Shown: positions 16,102 to 24,383 of the stretch, piece by piece
Layout of the letters: the number at the start of each line of letters is the position of its first letter
Position numbering within the stretch: position 1 is the stretch's first letter
Source of the DNA: Deinococcus sp. QL22
GTDB taxonomy: Bacteria; Deinococcota; Deinococci; Deinococcales; Deinococcaceae
Length of the DNA: 64,000 nucleotides
NCBI RefSeq assembly: GCF_023370075.1
Contig: NZ_CP097152.1
Span: 62,001-126,000 of the forward strand
Direction of reading: 5' to 3'
Program-made: the position numbers and the translations under genes
The notes under the pieces: generated by a model
Databases searched by the model: none
Told to the model about the DNA's origin: nothing
Seen by the model: the letters and a program-made list of their open reading frames with translations, nothing else

Positions 16102-17084
16102 TTCAACCCCAGCGTGCCCAGCGCAGGCCGGAAGGCAGGCAAGGTCGCGTAGGACTGCGGGCCAAACGCCATATCTCTGGGCAACACTCCCGCTTCACGG
16201 AAAACGGTGGACAGAGATTGCAAGGGTTTCAAATCAGCCGCCCGGAAAGGCCGAATATTAAAGGGAATGCCCTTGGGAACGGTCACTTCCAGCACGCTTT
16301 TGGGAATGCCGAGTTCGTCACTGAACTGCGCGATCACCGTGCCCTGATTCTTGTTGGCCCAGTGGGCAGCGTTCTCCAGTTCGGCCAGCAGGACTTGTAA
16401 GGCCCGTTTCTTTTCCGGGTTGTTCAGCACGGCGCTCGGCACCAGATGGTAGCTGTCCCCACGCCCCAGCCCGGTATGGTCGCGCAACACGCGGGCACCC
16501 GTGGCCTGCACAGCGGTGGTCAAAAAGGGATCCCACACGGCCCAGGCATCGATACTGCCGCTCTCGAAGGCGGGGCGGGCATCGGGCGGCAACAGCGGCA
16601 CGATGGTCACGTCTTTGAAAGTCATTCCTGCACTCTTGAGGACGTTGTAAAGGAAGGCGTGGGCGCTCGAACCCCGCGCAACGCCGATGCGCTTGCCCTT
16701 CAGGTCACTGACTTTTTGTAAGCTCGACCCCTTCGGCACGATCAAGGCTTCGGTGGTATCTGAGCGGTTGACGGTGACCCCCACGTATTTCAGGTCGGCT
16801 CCCCCGGCGAGGGCAAACACGCCCGGCGCGTTACCGACGCTGCCAAAATCAACGGCTCCCGCGTTGGCGGCTTCCAGCAGCGGTGGGCCAGCCGTGAACA
16901 GCACCCACTTGAAGTCGATGCCCTGCGCGGCGTACTTGTCCAGTGTGCCGCGTGCTTTGAGGATGTTGGGAATGCCGCCCTTCTGGTGGCCGATGGTGAA
17001 GGTGACGCCCTGCGCCACGCCGGACAGGGTGAGGGCCAGCAAAGCAGCGGTCAGGGTGCGGGGTTGGTTCAGTTGAAAGGTCAT
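16098..17084 (-). CDS. ssuA: Aliphatic sulfonate ABC transporter substrate-binding protein
   Basis: 328 residues. ATG 17084 with GGGAG upstream gives a Sec signal peptide (LTAALLALTLSGVAQG, cleavage about residue 25). The mature protein begins VTFTIGHQKGGIPNILKARG, the usual SsuA opening, and includes DLKGKRIGVARGSSAHAFLY and IDAWAVWDPFLTTAVQ, conserved in sulfonate/taurine-type binding proteins. It lies 53 bp downstream of ssuD and overlaps ssuC. It delivers sulfonates to the SsuBC transporter outside the membrane. Confidence 0.9.
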   Translation of the reverse strand: MTFQLNQPRTLTAALLALTLSGVAQGVTFTIGHQKGGIPNILKARGTLDKYAAQGIDFKWVLFTAGPPLLEAANAGAVDFGSVGNAPGVFALAGGADLKYVGVTVNRSDTTEALIVPKGSSLQKVSDLKGKRIGVARGSSAHAFLYNVLKSAGMTFKDVTIVPLLPPDARPAFESGSIDAWAVWDPFLTTAVQATGARVLRDHTGLGRGDSYHLVPSAVLNNPEKKRALQVLLAELENAAHWANKNQGTVIAQFSDELGIPKSVLEVTVPKGIPFNIRPFRAADLKPLQSLSTVFREAGVLPRDMAFGPQSYATLPAFRPALGTLGLK

Positions 17085-17137
17085 GGTAAGGCTCCCTGTG
17101 GGTAGTGAATTGAGTGGGGAAGCGGGCAAACCGGACT

Positions 17138-18358
17138 TCAGATCGAGCGAAAGCGGCCCGCCGCGACGAGTTCGCGTTCTGCTTGTGGTTCACCAGCCTC
17201 ATTCCGGGCCGCGCCCAACGTGGGCGTAGACGTATGGCTCAGCCTTTGTCCGGCGTGCGGCGTCAAGGCGGGACTGGGGCGGCCCAAGGCCGGAAACAGC
17301 AGTTCGGCGGTGCGGTAGGCTTCCTCAAGGTGCGGGTAACCGCTGAGAATAAAGGTGTCGACGCCGATCCTCTGGTACTCGCGCAGAGCGGCGGCGACGT
17401 TCTGCGCGCTGCCCACAAAGGCGGTACCCGCGCCCCCGCGCACCAGACCCACGCCCGCCCACAGGTTCGGCCCCACGCGCAGGCTCTCCCGCGTGCCGCC
17501 GTTCAGCGCACTCTGGCGGCGCTGACCTTCTGAGCCGCTGGCCAGAAAGGCTCCGTGCGCCTGTGCAATGGCCTCGTCACTGATGCCTGCGATCAGGTCG
17601 TCGGCAGCGGCCCACGCCTCGTCTTCGGTTTCCCGGACGATGATGTGGGCCCGCAGACCAAAGCGCACGGTGCGGCCATGCTGCGCGGCGTGCGCCTGCA
17701 CCTGGGCAAACTTTTCAGCCACCTGTTCAGGGCGCTCGCCCCAGCTGAGGTACACGTCCACATGTTCGCCTGCCACCGCCAATGCGGGCTGACTGCTGCC
17801 ACCAAAATAGATGGGCGGGTGGGGCTGCTGCACAGACGGGAGCGGGGCACGGCCATTTGTGAGCTGCAGGTGCGGCCCGTGATGGGTCACTGCTTCGCCG
17901 CGCAGCAAGGCCCGGAACACGCCTAACCATTCGGCGGTGAGCTCATAGCGTTCGGCTTGGGTCAGGTCCAGCCCTTCGAAGTCAAAATTACCGCTGCCAG
18001 AGACAATATTTAGATTGACGCGCCCACCCGAAATGCGGTCAAGCGAGGCGGTGAGGCGGGCGGCCAGCACGGGCGACAGCAGGCCAGGGCGCAGGGCCAC
18101 CAGAAACCGGAGGTGCCGGGTCAAGCTGCTCAGCGCGCTCGCGATCACCAGCGTTTCTTCGTTGGTGCCGCCAGTGGGCAGGAGAACGCCGTCGTACCCC
18201 AGCACCTCGGCAGCCTGCGCGACCTGAGACAGGTAAGGAAAGCTGGCCGGGCGGGTAGGTTGGCCAAGGCGGTGACCGTCGCCGCCCGACGGAATAAACC
18301 AGTACAGCTCAGGAGAAGGCAAAGCGGAAGCGAACGGAGCAGCGGAGGAATCGGACAT
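17138..18358 (-). CDS. ssuD: FMNH2-dependent alkanesulfonate monooxygenase
   Basis: 406 residues, somewhat longer than the usual 380, with a Pro/Ala-rich tail (about 370-406). It has the luciferase-like TIM-barrel features of SsuD: YWFIPSGGDGHRLG near residue 20, VLLPTGGTNEETLVIASAL, the RFLVALRPGLLSP strand, NIVSGSGNFDFEGL and PPIYFGGSSQPAL. It cleaves the C-S bond of alkanesulfonates to release sulfite for cysteine synthesis. A separate flavin reductase is needed and is not seen here. It is the first gene of ssuDACB, preceded by a long leader (18359-18684) carrying a cysteine-rich small frame. Confidence 0.92.
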   Translation of the reverse strand: MSDSSAAPFASALPSPELYWFIPSGGDGHRLGQPTRPASFPYLSQVAQAAEVLGYDGVLLPTGGTNEETLVIASALSSLTRHLRFLVALRPGLLSPVLAARLTASLDRISGGRVNLNIVSGSGNFDFEGLDLTQAERYELTAEWLGVFRALLRGEAVTHHGPHLQLTNGRAPLPSVQQPHPPIYFGGSSQPALAVAGEHVDVYLSWGERPEQVAEKFAQVQAHAAQHGRTVRFGLRAHIIVRETEDEAWAAADDLIAGISDEAIAQAHGAFLASGSEGQRRQSALNGGTRESLRVGPNLWAGVGLVRGGAGTAFVGSAQNVAAALREYQRIGVDTFILSGYPHLEEAYRTAELLFPALGRPSPALTPHAGQRLSHTSTPTLGAARNEAGEPQAERELVAAGRFRSI

Positions 18359-18529
18359 GGCAACCTCGGAGGGGAATGAGAGGGCAGCTTCCGGCCTCCT
18401 CAAGGGAAGTCGGCAGGGCAAACACAGAGAGTGAACCAAGCGCGGCCAGGGGAGGCAGGCCTGGAGCGGCAAGAAAGGCTCTCGGGCCGGGATCAGGCAA
18501 CAACAGTCACGCGGGAACGTGGGGGCAGA

Positions 18530-18601
18530 TCAGGCGCGGCAACAACACATTCGCCCCGAACAGGGGGTCAGGTGGTGGCGGTCAGGCTGGCAGTACGTCA
18601 T
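18530..18601 (-). CDS. Cysteine-rich leader peptide of the ssu operon (23 aa)
   Basis: An ATG at 18601 with GGGAG 5 bp upstream opens a 23-codon frame (MTYCQPDRHH then LTPCSGRMCCCRA) ending in TGA at 18530. Five of 23 codons are Cys, three of them consecutive just before the stop. It lies in the ssu 5' leader, about 80 nt after the predicted start site and 171 nt before ssuD. Poly-cysteine upstream frames that attenuate sulfur operons by ribosome stalling are known from mycobacteria; a similar role here is inferred. Confidence 0.6.
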   Translation of the reverse strand: MTYCQPDRHHLTPCSGRMCCCRA

Positions 18602-18616
18602 AAGATCTCCCGGAGG

Positions 18617-18655
18617 GCGGTGGCAGGCCGAACAGACAATTTGGCCTGCCACCGC
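18617..18655. promoter_or_regulatory. Strong leader hairpin upstream of the cysteine-rich frame
   Basis: A perfect 13-bp stem (GCGGTGGCAGGCC, 18617-18629, with GGCCTGCCACCGC, 18643-18655) and a 13-nt loop. No T-tract follows in either direction, so it does not look like an intrinsic terminator. In the leftward ssu transcript it sits just before the leader peptide ribosome-binding site. Confidence 0.55.
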
Positions 18656-18690
18656 TCTGGTTGAGCGTGACCCGTCTTCGGGTTGGAGTT

Positions 18691-18721
18691 ACCGTAGACC
18701 AGTTTACAAAACTTGTCAACT
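18691..18721 (-). promoter_or_regulatory. ssu promoter with dyad operator
   Basis: Read leftward: TTGACA (18719-18714), a 17-bp spacer, then TACGGT (18696-18691). A dyad AGTTGACAA-GTT-TTGTAAACT (18721-18701) covers the -35 and half the spacer, and ACTGGTCTAC follows. The same layout recurs at the met promoter (19074-19104). Confidence 0.65.
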
Positions 18722-19073
18722 AGTATGGGTCAGGTGGGGAGCAGCACTGGCCCACCTGAACGGAGCGGCCTCCTCGGCTCTCCTGAACAGGTTCGTTCAC
18801 TGCTCGTATAGAAACCGACTTGAATCTTGTCGTGTTTGGGAGTTTATCCAGCCTGCCAGGCTCTGCGGGGCAACACTACGAGTGCGGAGCAGAGCAACTC
18901 GCAAAGCGGCAAAACAGAAGACTGAAGTGGAGTCCCTCTCAACAATGTGTCTGTCTAAGAGGCACACGACATTTGAGGTAGCAACCTGAGCTTCAAATTT
19001 ATCCCTAACCGCGTTGGAGCCGGCCTGTTCCGGCTTGGCTGAGCGACCCAGTTGGACAGCCAGGGACGAAAGA
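18722..19073. other. 352-bp divergent intergenic region without a recognisable gene
   Basis: It lies between the two divergent sulfur promoters. A leftward frame (18797-19432) crosses it but also runs over the met promoter and riboswitch, has no ribosome-binding site and resembles nothing I know. I see no gene here. Confidence 0.5.
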
Positions 19074-19104
19074 AGTTGACAGATGATGTCAACTGGTCTA
19101 CCTT
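19074..19104 (+). promoter_or_regulatory. met promoter with dyad operator
   Basis: TTGACA (19076-19081), a 17-bp spacer and TACCTT (19099-19104). A dyad AGTTGACA-N5-TGTCAACT (19074-19094) is followed by GGTCTACC. Spacing, dyad position and the trailing ACTGGTCTAC match the divergent ssu promoter, which suggests one shared regulator. Confidence 0.7.
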
Positions 19105-19129
19105 TCCTGACGACTCGTGACTGTGGTTG

Positions 19130-19232
19130 CCTGTCGTTCAAGTCGGCGCGAGGGAACTGGCCCAGGGATCGCCGCAGCAACCCGCCTTCATCACGGCTGG
19201 TGCTTTCCAGTGCTGTGCGCCTCAACGATGAA
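19130..19232 (+). ncRNA. SAM-I (S-box) riboswitch aptamer
   Basis: The core GAGGGAACTGGCCC, then CGCCGCAGCAACC, matches the S-box consensus (GAGGGACUGGCCC ... GCAACC). GGTGCTTTCCAG follows, like the P3 region GGUGCUAAUUCC. A closing helix P1 can form between GTCGTT (19133-19138) and AACGAT (19224-19229). It lies about 20 nt after the predicted transcription start and 150 nt before metN, so it would report S-adenosylmethionine to the methionine importer. Confidence 0.82.
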
Positions 19233-19323
19233 CAACGGCGGCAGGTCCGGCTCAAGGAAGGGCTTCCCTGCTTGCAGGTGTTCCCGGGATAGCCCCCGGC
19301 GCTCTTCCGCAGGACTTCACTCA

Positions 19324-19374
19324 GGAAGGGCCCCGCTGTCCGTGGCGGGCACCTTCCGTACTCGCCCGCCGGAG
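19324..19374 (+). promoter_or_regulatory. Riboswitch expression platform at the metN ribosome-binding site
   Basis: GGCGGG (19344-19349) can pair either with the upstream CCCGC inside a GGAAGG/CCTTCC-closed hairpin (19324-19357) or with CCCGCC (19365-19370), which touches the GGAG (19371-19374) before metN. The alternatives are mutually exclusive and no T-tract follows, which suggests control of translation rather than termination. This is inferred from pairing only. Confidence 0.5.
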
Positions 19375-19382
19375 CAAGCCCT

Positions 19383-20363
19383 ATGTCGACTGCGCCGCCA
19401 CCGCCCGCACTGGAATTCAGCCGCGTCACCAAGACCTATCCGGGGCAGCCACAGGCCGCTCTACAAGACCTCACGCTCTGCATTCCTCGGGGCAGCCGCA
19501 CCGGCATTATCGGGCGCAGCGGTGCAGGCAAAAGCACGCTGGTACGGCTGATCAGTGGGCTGGAAACCCCGGATGTGGGTCACATTCAGGTTCAGGGCCA
19601 ACCCCTGACACCGGCCACCCTCCGGCAACTTCAGGCGCGAACCGGGTTGGTGTTTCAGCACTTCAACCTGTTGGCCCAGCGCAGCGTGCTGCACAACGTG
19701 ACCCTGCCGCTGGAACTGCGCGGCACTCCCAAAGTCATCCGCGAACGGCGAGCACGGGAACTGCTGCAGCTGGTGGGCCTGGAAGCCCTGGCTGGGCGCT
19801 ACCCCGCTCAGCTGTCGGGCGGCCAGAAACAGCGGGTGGGCATTGCCCGCGCCCTAGTCACCGATCCAGATCTGCTGCTGGCCGACGAGGCCACCAGCGC
19901 CCTCGACCCGGAGACGAGCGCGGGCCTCCTGACCCTGCTCACCGAGCTGCAACGCGAGCGGGATCTCACCCTCATTCTCGTGACCCACCAACTGGAAGTG
20001 ATTCGCGCCGCGACCACCCACGTGGCCGTGCTGGATCAGGGAACGCTGGTGGAGGCGGGCGAGACAGCCTCCGTCCTGCGTCAGCCGCAGTCGGTGGTCA
20101 CCCGCGCGCTGCTGGACGCCCACCGACCCGAACACCCCCTGCTCACCGGTGAGGCTCTGCACCACCTGACCCTGCCGAACCTGGGCGCCGCGACCCTGGA
20201 AAGGCTGGCCCGGCAAGATGCCCGAATTGTCCGGGCCGAGGCCCATGCCCTGGGGGTGGACGTCTGGCTGACGGCTCCTGACCACGTGTCTGCCGCGTGG
20301 CTGAGTGGGACAGAGTTGAGTGAGGCAGACGTCTCCCACCTGACCCCGAAGGTGAGCGCGTGA
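19383..20363 (+). CDS. metN: Methionine ABC transporter ATP-binding protein
   Basis: 326 residues. Walker A GRSGAGKSTL (about residues 42-51), Q-loop VFQHFNLL, signature LSGGQKQRVGIARAL, Walker B LLLADEATSALD and His switch LVTHQLEV. A C-terminal NIL-type regulatory domain (about 255-326) is typical of MetN and mediates inhibition by methionine. Start at 19383 with GGAG upstream. It lies under a SAM-I riboswitch and a promoter shared in design with ssu. It powers import of methionine through MetI. Confidence 0.93.
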   Translation: MSTAPPPPALEFSRVTKTYPGQPQAALQDLTLCIPRGSRTGIIGRSGAGKSTLVRLISGLETPDVGHIQVQGQPLTPATLRQLQARTGLVFQHFNLLAQRSVLHNVTLPLELRGTPKVIRERRARELLQLVGLEALAGRYPAQLSGGQKQRVGIARALVTDPDLLLADEATSALDPETSAGLLTLLTELQRERDLTLILVTHQLEVIRAATTHVAVLDQGTLVEAGETASVLRQPQSVVTRALLDAHRPEHPLLTGEALHHLTLPNLGAATLERLARQDARIVRAEAHALGVDVWLTAPDHVSAAWLSGTELSEADVSHLTPKVSA

Positions 20364-21016
20364 CCTGGGACGTCCTCTGGCCGCTGCTGTGGCAGGCCAC
20401 CCTGGAAACCTTGTGGATGGTGCTGCCCTCGGCGCTCATCGCGCAGGTGCTGGGAACAGCGCTGGGCGCCGTGCTGACCCTGACGCGCCCCGCCGGGCTG
20501 CGGCCACAGGCCGTGGTGTACCGGGGGCTGGACGCCGCGGTCAACGTCGGCCGCAGTCTGCCCTTCATCATTTTGTTGGTGCTGCTCATTCCCCTGACGC
20601 GCCTGATCACCGGAACGAGCATCGGATCCACTGCGGCCACCGTACCACTGACCATTGCCGCCATTCCGTTTGTGGCGCGTCTGGTCGACGGAGCGCTCCG
20701 GGACGTGCCAAGTGGGGTGGTGGAAGCCGCCCGGGCCATGGGCGCCAGCACGGTTCAGACCGTGTTCAAGGTGCTGTTGCCGGAGGCCCGCCCCGCGCTG
20801 GTTCACGGCTTCACAGTCATGCTGGTCAGCCTGATCGGTTACAGCGCCATGGCCGGAGCCATTGGTGGCGGCGGGCTGGGCGACGTCGCCATCCGGTACG
20901 GCTACCAGCGCTTCGAAACAGGCGTGATGATCGCCACTGTCCTCGCTCTGCTGGTACTCGTTCAGGCCTTGCAGTGGCTGGGCGACCGGGTCGCGACCCG
21001 CACCGATCACCGCTGA
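20360..21016 (+). CDS. metI: Methionine ABC transporter permease
   Basis: 218 residues, GTG start overlapping the metN stop (GTGA), so coupled. Five TM helices typical of MetI. The signature DGALRDVPSGVVEAARAMGA (coupling loop, about residues 112-131) and the GGGGLGDVAIRYGYQRFE ending are diagnostic of D-methionine-type permeases. It forms the channel with MetN. Confidence 0.93.
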   Translation: MTWDVLWPLLWQATLETLWMVLPSALIAQVLGTALGAVLTLTRPAGLRPQAVVYRGLDAAVNVGRSLPFIILLVLLIPLTRLITGTSIGSTAATVPLTIAAIPFVARLVDGALRDVPSGVVEAARAMGASTVQTVFKVLLPEARPALVHGFTVMLVSLIGYSAMAGAIGGGGLGDVAIRYGYQRFETGVMIATVLALLVLVQALQWLGDRVATRTDHR

Positions 21017-21156
21017 GCCCGGCCAACTCCGGCTCCTCAAGTGCTTCAAGCCTTCTTCCAGCTCCGTCCCTCCTCCTGCGCCCCTCACCTGTGATCCACC
21101 CCGTTGATTCCAGGGGGATCGGCCCCTCTTCACCCCAAGTGCTCAAGGAGTGTCTG

Positions 21157-21942
21157 ATGTCCACCACCAATATTCGTACCCTCAGCAGCCTCCTGTTGCT
21201 CACCCTCATCGGACAGGCCTTGGCAGGAACCCTGCGTGTGGGGGCCACTCCTGTGCCTGCAGGCGAACTGCTCGACTTCGTGAAGCCTCTCCTGGCCCGG
21301 CAGGGGGTGACGTTGATCGTGCGTGAGTTTTCGGACTACGTGCAGCCCAACGTCGCGCTAGGAGAAGGCAGCCTGGAGGCCAACTTGTTTCAGCACCAGC
21401 CCTATCTGGACGCCTTCCAGCAAAACCGCCCCCTGAACATCGTGCCGGTCACCAAGGTATACCTGCCCCCACTGGGGTTGTACAGCAAGCGGGTCACGAA
21501 GGTCACGGAACTCAAGCGCGGAGCGACCCTCGCCATTCCTAACGACCCCAGCAACGGGGCGCGGGCGCTGCTGCTCCTCGAGCGTGCAGGACTGATCCGT
21601 CTGAAGCCGGGTGCGGGCGTGCGGGCCAACCTCACCGACATCGTGAGCAACGTCAAGCAGCTGCGCTTCCGGGAACTGGAGGCCGCGCAACTGCCCCGCT
21701 CGCTGGCTGACGTGGACGCGGCCATCATCAACACCAACTACGCGCTGGAAGTCGGACTCAATCCCACACAGGACGCCATTTTCCGTGAGGGGCCAAACAG
21801 CGTCTATGTCAACATTCTGGCCACTACACGCAGCCAACGGAACAACCCCGACCTGAAGAAGTTGGCTCAGGCCCTGACCAGTCCAGAGGCCAAGGCCTGG
21901 CTGCTCAAGAAGTACGGCGGCAGCATCATTCCCGCGTTCTGA
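21157..21942 (+). CDS. metQ: Methionine-binding lipoprotein/periplasmic protein, paralog 1
   Basis: 261 residues. ATG 21157 with AAGGAG upstream. Signal peptide SLLLLTLIGQALAG (cleavage near residue 23); no lipobox Cys is visible, so it is probably released or retained another way. NlpA/MetQ family features: PVPAGELLDFVKPLLARQG, FSDYVQPNVALGEG, NLFQHQPYLDAFQ, IPNDPSNGARALLLLERAG and DAAIINTNYAL. It captures methionine or a related compound for MetNI. A close paralog follows 35 bp downstream; the pair may broaden substrate range. Confidence 0.9.
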   Translation: MSTTNIRTLSSLLLLTLIGQALAGTLRVGATPVPAGELLDFVKPLLARQGVTLIVREFSDYVQPNVALGEGSLEANLFQHQPYLDAFQQNRPLNIVPVTKVYLPPLGLYSKRVTKVTELKRGATLAIPNDPSNGARALLLLERAGLIRLKPGAGVRANLTDIVSNVKQLRFRELEAAQLPRSLADVDAAIINTNYALEVGLNPTQDAIFREGPNSVYVNILATTRSQRNNPDLKKLAQALTSPEAKAWLLKKYGGSIIPAF

Positions 21943-21977
21943 TTTCCCCTCTTCACTTTCTCCAAGGAGTCCTGACC

Positions 21978-22748
21978 ATGAAAACCCTCGTGCTGCTCAC
22001 CGCCCTCAGCCTGTCTACCTCAGCCCTCGCCGGAACCCTGCGCGTGGGGGCCAGCCCCGTGCCTCACGCTGAACTCCTGGACTTCATCAAGCCCACCCTC
22101 GCCAAGCAGGGCTTGACCCTGGTCGTCCGGGAGTTTTCCGACTATGTGCAGCCCAATCTGGCGCTGGCAGACGGCAGCATTGACGTCAATTTCTTTCAAC
22201 ACCTGCCCTACCTGAGCGCATTTCAGAAAGATCGCCCGCTGGGTCTGGTGGCGGGTGCCAAGGTGCATGTAGAACCCATCGGGGTCTATAGCCGACGAGT
22301 CAAGAGCCTGCGCGACCTGAAAAGCGGCGCGACCATTGCCATTCCCAACGATCCGAGCAACAGTGGACGGGCCCTCAAGCTGCTGGAGCGGGCTGGGCTG
22401 ATCCGACTGAAGGCGGGAGTGGGGGTCAACGCCACGCCGCTGGACATCACCACCAACGTCAAGCGGCTGCGTTTCCGCGAGTTGGAGGCCGCTCAGCTTC
22501 CCCGAGCACTGGGCGATGTAGACGCCGCCGTCATCAACACCAACTATGCCCTAGACGCAGGGCTGAATCCTCTTAAGGACGCATTGCTGCTGGAAGACAA
22601 GCGCAGCCCGTACGCGAACTTGCTCGCCGTCAAACCTGCCACGCTCAAGAGTTCCGGTTACCTGAAATTGGTCAAGGCGCTTCAGAGTCCCGAGGTGCGG
22701 GCTTTTATTCTCAAGAAATACGGCGGAGCGGTGGTGCCCGCGTTCTAA
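21978..22748 (+). CDS. metQ: Methionine-binding protein, paralog 2
   Basis: 256 residues with its own ribosome-binding site (AAGGAG, 21964-21969) and a signal peptide (TLVLLTALSLSTSALAG). It aligns throughout with the preceding gene, sharing LRVGASPVPHAELLDFIKP, EFSDYVQPNLAL, VNFFQHLPYLSAFQ and AIPNDPSNSGRALKLLERAG, and like it lacks a lipobox Cys. A recent tandem duplication with divergence is the simplest reading. It is the last gene of the met operon. Confidence 0.9.
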   Translation: MKTLVLLTALSLSTSALAGTLRVGASPVPHAELLDFIKPTLAKQGLTLVVREFSDYVQPNLALADGSIDVNFFQHLPYLSAFQKDRPLGLVAGAKVHVEPIGVYSRRVKSLRDLKSGATIAIPNDPSNSGRALKLLERAGLIRLKAGVGVNATPLDITTNVKRLRFRELEAAQLPRALGDVDAAVINTNYALDAGLNPLKDALLLEDKRSPYANLLAVKPATLKSSGYLKLVKALQSPEVRAFILKKYGGAVVPAF

Positions 22749-22863
22749 ACTGTGTAGAGAAAAGCGTGAAGGCCGGGTTTTGGTACCATCCAGACCTCGC
22801 CATGTTTGATCAGCTTATCTTTGAAAAACGGAACACGTCCGGCGTGTTCATCTGGGAGGACCT

Positions 22864-24366
22864 ATGCAAACCCTGAAAACCCTGACCCTATGGCTCCTGA
22901 CTGCCAGCCTTGCAACCGCGAGTGCACAAAGTGGAACCGTGACGATCGCCACAGCCAGCGACGCCCCCACCCTTGATCCGAACCTCACCTTCAGCGGCAA
23001 CGCCTTCGGCATTACCAACCAAATCTATGACAGCCTGCTCTACCGGGATGATGACGGCATCAAGACCCGCCTGGCCACCAGTTGGAAACGTGTCACGCCC
23101 ACAACCTGGCGCCTCGAACTCCGGAAGAACGTCAAGTTTCATGACGGCACACCTTTCAATGCGGCTGCCGTTAAATTCAGCTTCGAACGCCTCATTGACC
23201 CCGCGTCCAAAGCTCCGGGCGCGTACGTCCTGAACATCATCAAGACCATCAGAATCATTGACGCGGACACCATCGAGATCACCACGAGCGAGCCCTTCGC
23301 GCCGCTCCTGGCCCATCTCACCCACCCGGTCACCGCCATCGTGTCGCCGACCAGTGCCCGCAAGTTCGGCAAAGACTTTGGCCGCAACCCTGTGGGAACC
23401 GGGCCGTTCGAATTTGACCGCTGGAACACTGGCAACCAGATTCAGCTGAACGTCAACAAGACCTACTGGGGCGGAAAGGTCAATATTGACAAGCTCGTGT
23501 TCCGGGTCATCCCCGATGTCGCCACGCAGATTGTTGAACTGCGCACCGGCCGCGTCGACCTGATTACCAGTGTGCCGCCCGAAAATCTCAATGACCTGGA
23601 AAACAATCCAAAGCTCGCGGTGTACAAAAAACTCGGCTGGGGATCAACCTTTCTGGGCTTCAACACCCGGAACGGCATTACCAAGAACGTCAAAGTCCGT
23701 CAGGCCATCGCGCAGGCCATTGACCGCGACAGCATCGTTAAGATTCTCCGTCAGGGTCTCGCGGTCAAGGCCACTGCTCCGGTTCCTCCCACCGTGTACG
23801 GCGCCGGCAAAGATCTGAACCCGCGCCCCTACAACGTTGAGGGCGCCCGCAAACTCCTCCGTGAAGCCGGTGTGAAAGACGGCACCAAAATCAGCTTGGT
23901 GACCTATGAAAGCGCCGAGAACCGTCAGCTGGCAGAAGCCATCCAGTTCTCTCTCTCCCAGATCGGCTTGACCGCCAGCGTTCAGATCCTCGATTACAGC
24001 GCCTACACCACTGCGATCCAGAAGCCCAATCACGCCGAACTGTTTATCAGTGGCTGGGGTACCGTCACCCTGGATGCTGATTACGCGCTATACGCGCTCT
24101 TTCACTCCCGCGAAATTCCGGTGAACAATAACGCGCTGTACCGCAACGTCAAGGTCGACAAACTGCTGCTTGATGCGCGCCGCAGCAACAATCAGGCCGA
24201 CCGCCTCAAGCTCTACCAGAGCGCCCAGGAACAGATTGACCAGGATCTGCCACTTCTTGCGTTGTACTACCCGCTTTCCAGTTATGCCAAGAGCACCCGT
24301 TTGCAAGGTGAAGTGTGGCGGTACTCTTGGATCAACCTCGACCTCTCAAACGCCACCCTGAAGTAA
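22864..24366 (+). CDS. Peptide/nickel-type ABC transporter substrate-binding protein
   Basis: 500 residues, SBP family 5. The signal peptide (LTLWLLTASLATASAQ) is followed by GTVTIATASDAPTLDPNLTF, a family-typical start. TWRLELRKNVKFHDGTPFNA holds the conserved KFHDGTP motif. FGRNPVGTGPFEF and the RQAIAQAIDRDSIVKILRQG helix are also characteristic. GGGAGG lies at 22854. It is followed by two permease genes, so it delivers an oligopeptide or similar ligand to a DppBC-type channel. The ligand cannot be told. Confidence 0.88.
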   Translation: MQTLKTLTLWLLTASLATASAQSGTVTIATASDAPTLDPNLTFSGNAFGITNQIYDSLLYRDDDGIKTRLATSWKRVTPTTWRLELRKNVKFHDGTPFNAAAVKFSFERLIDPASKAPGAYVLNIIKTIRIIDADTIEITTSEPFAPLLAHLTHPVTAIVSPTSARKFGKDFGRNPVGTGPFEFDRWNTGNQIQLNVNKTYWGGKVNIDKLVFRVIPDVATQIVELRTGRVDLITSVPPENLNDLENNPKLAVYKKLGWGSTFLGFNTRNGITKNVKVRQAIAQAIDRDSIVKILRQGLAVKATAPVPPTVYGAGKDLNPRPYNVEGARKLLREAGVKDGTKISLVTYESAENRQLAEAIQFSLSQIGLTASVQILDYSAYTTAIQKPNHAELFISGWGTVTLDADYALYALFHSREIPVNNNALYRNVKVDKLLLDARRSNNQADRLKLYQSAQEQIDQDLPLLALYYPLSSYAKSTRLQGEVWRYSWINLDLSNATLK

Positions 24367-24383
24367 AGGAGCGGCGACCCCAT

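Noticed and set aside
18617..18655. Hairpin as an intrinsic terminator
   Set aside because: No T-tract on either strand.
18797..19432. Long leftward frame of 211 codons between ssu and met
   Set aside because: It overlaps the met promoter, the SAM riboswitch and the metN start on the opposite strand, has no ribosome-binding site and no recognisable motif.
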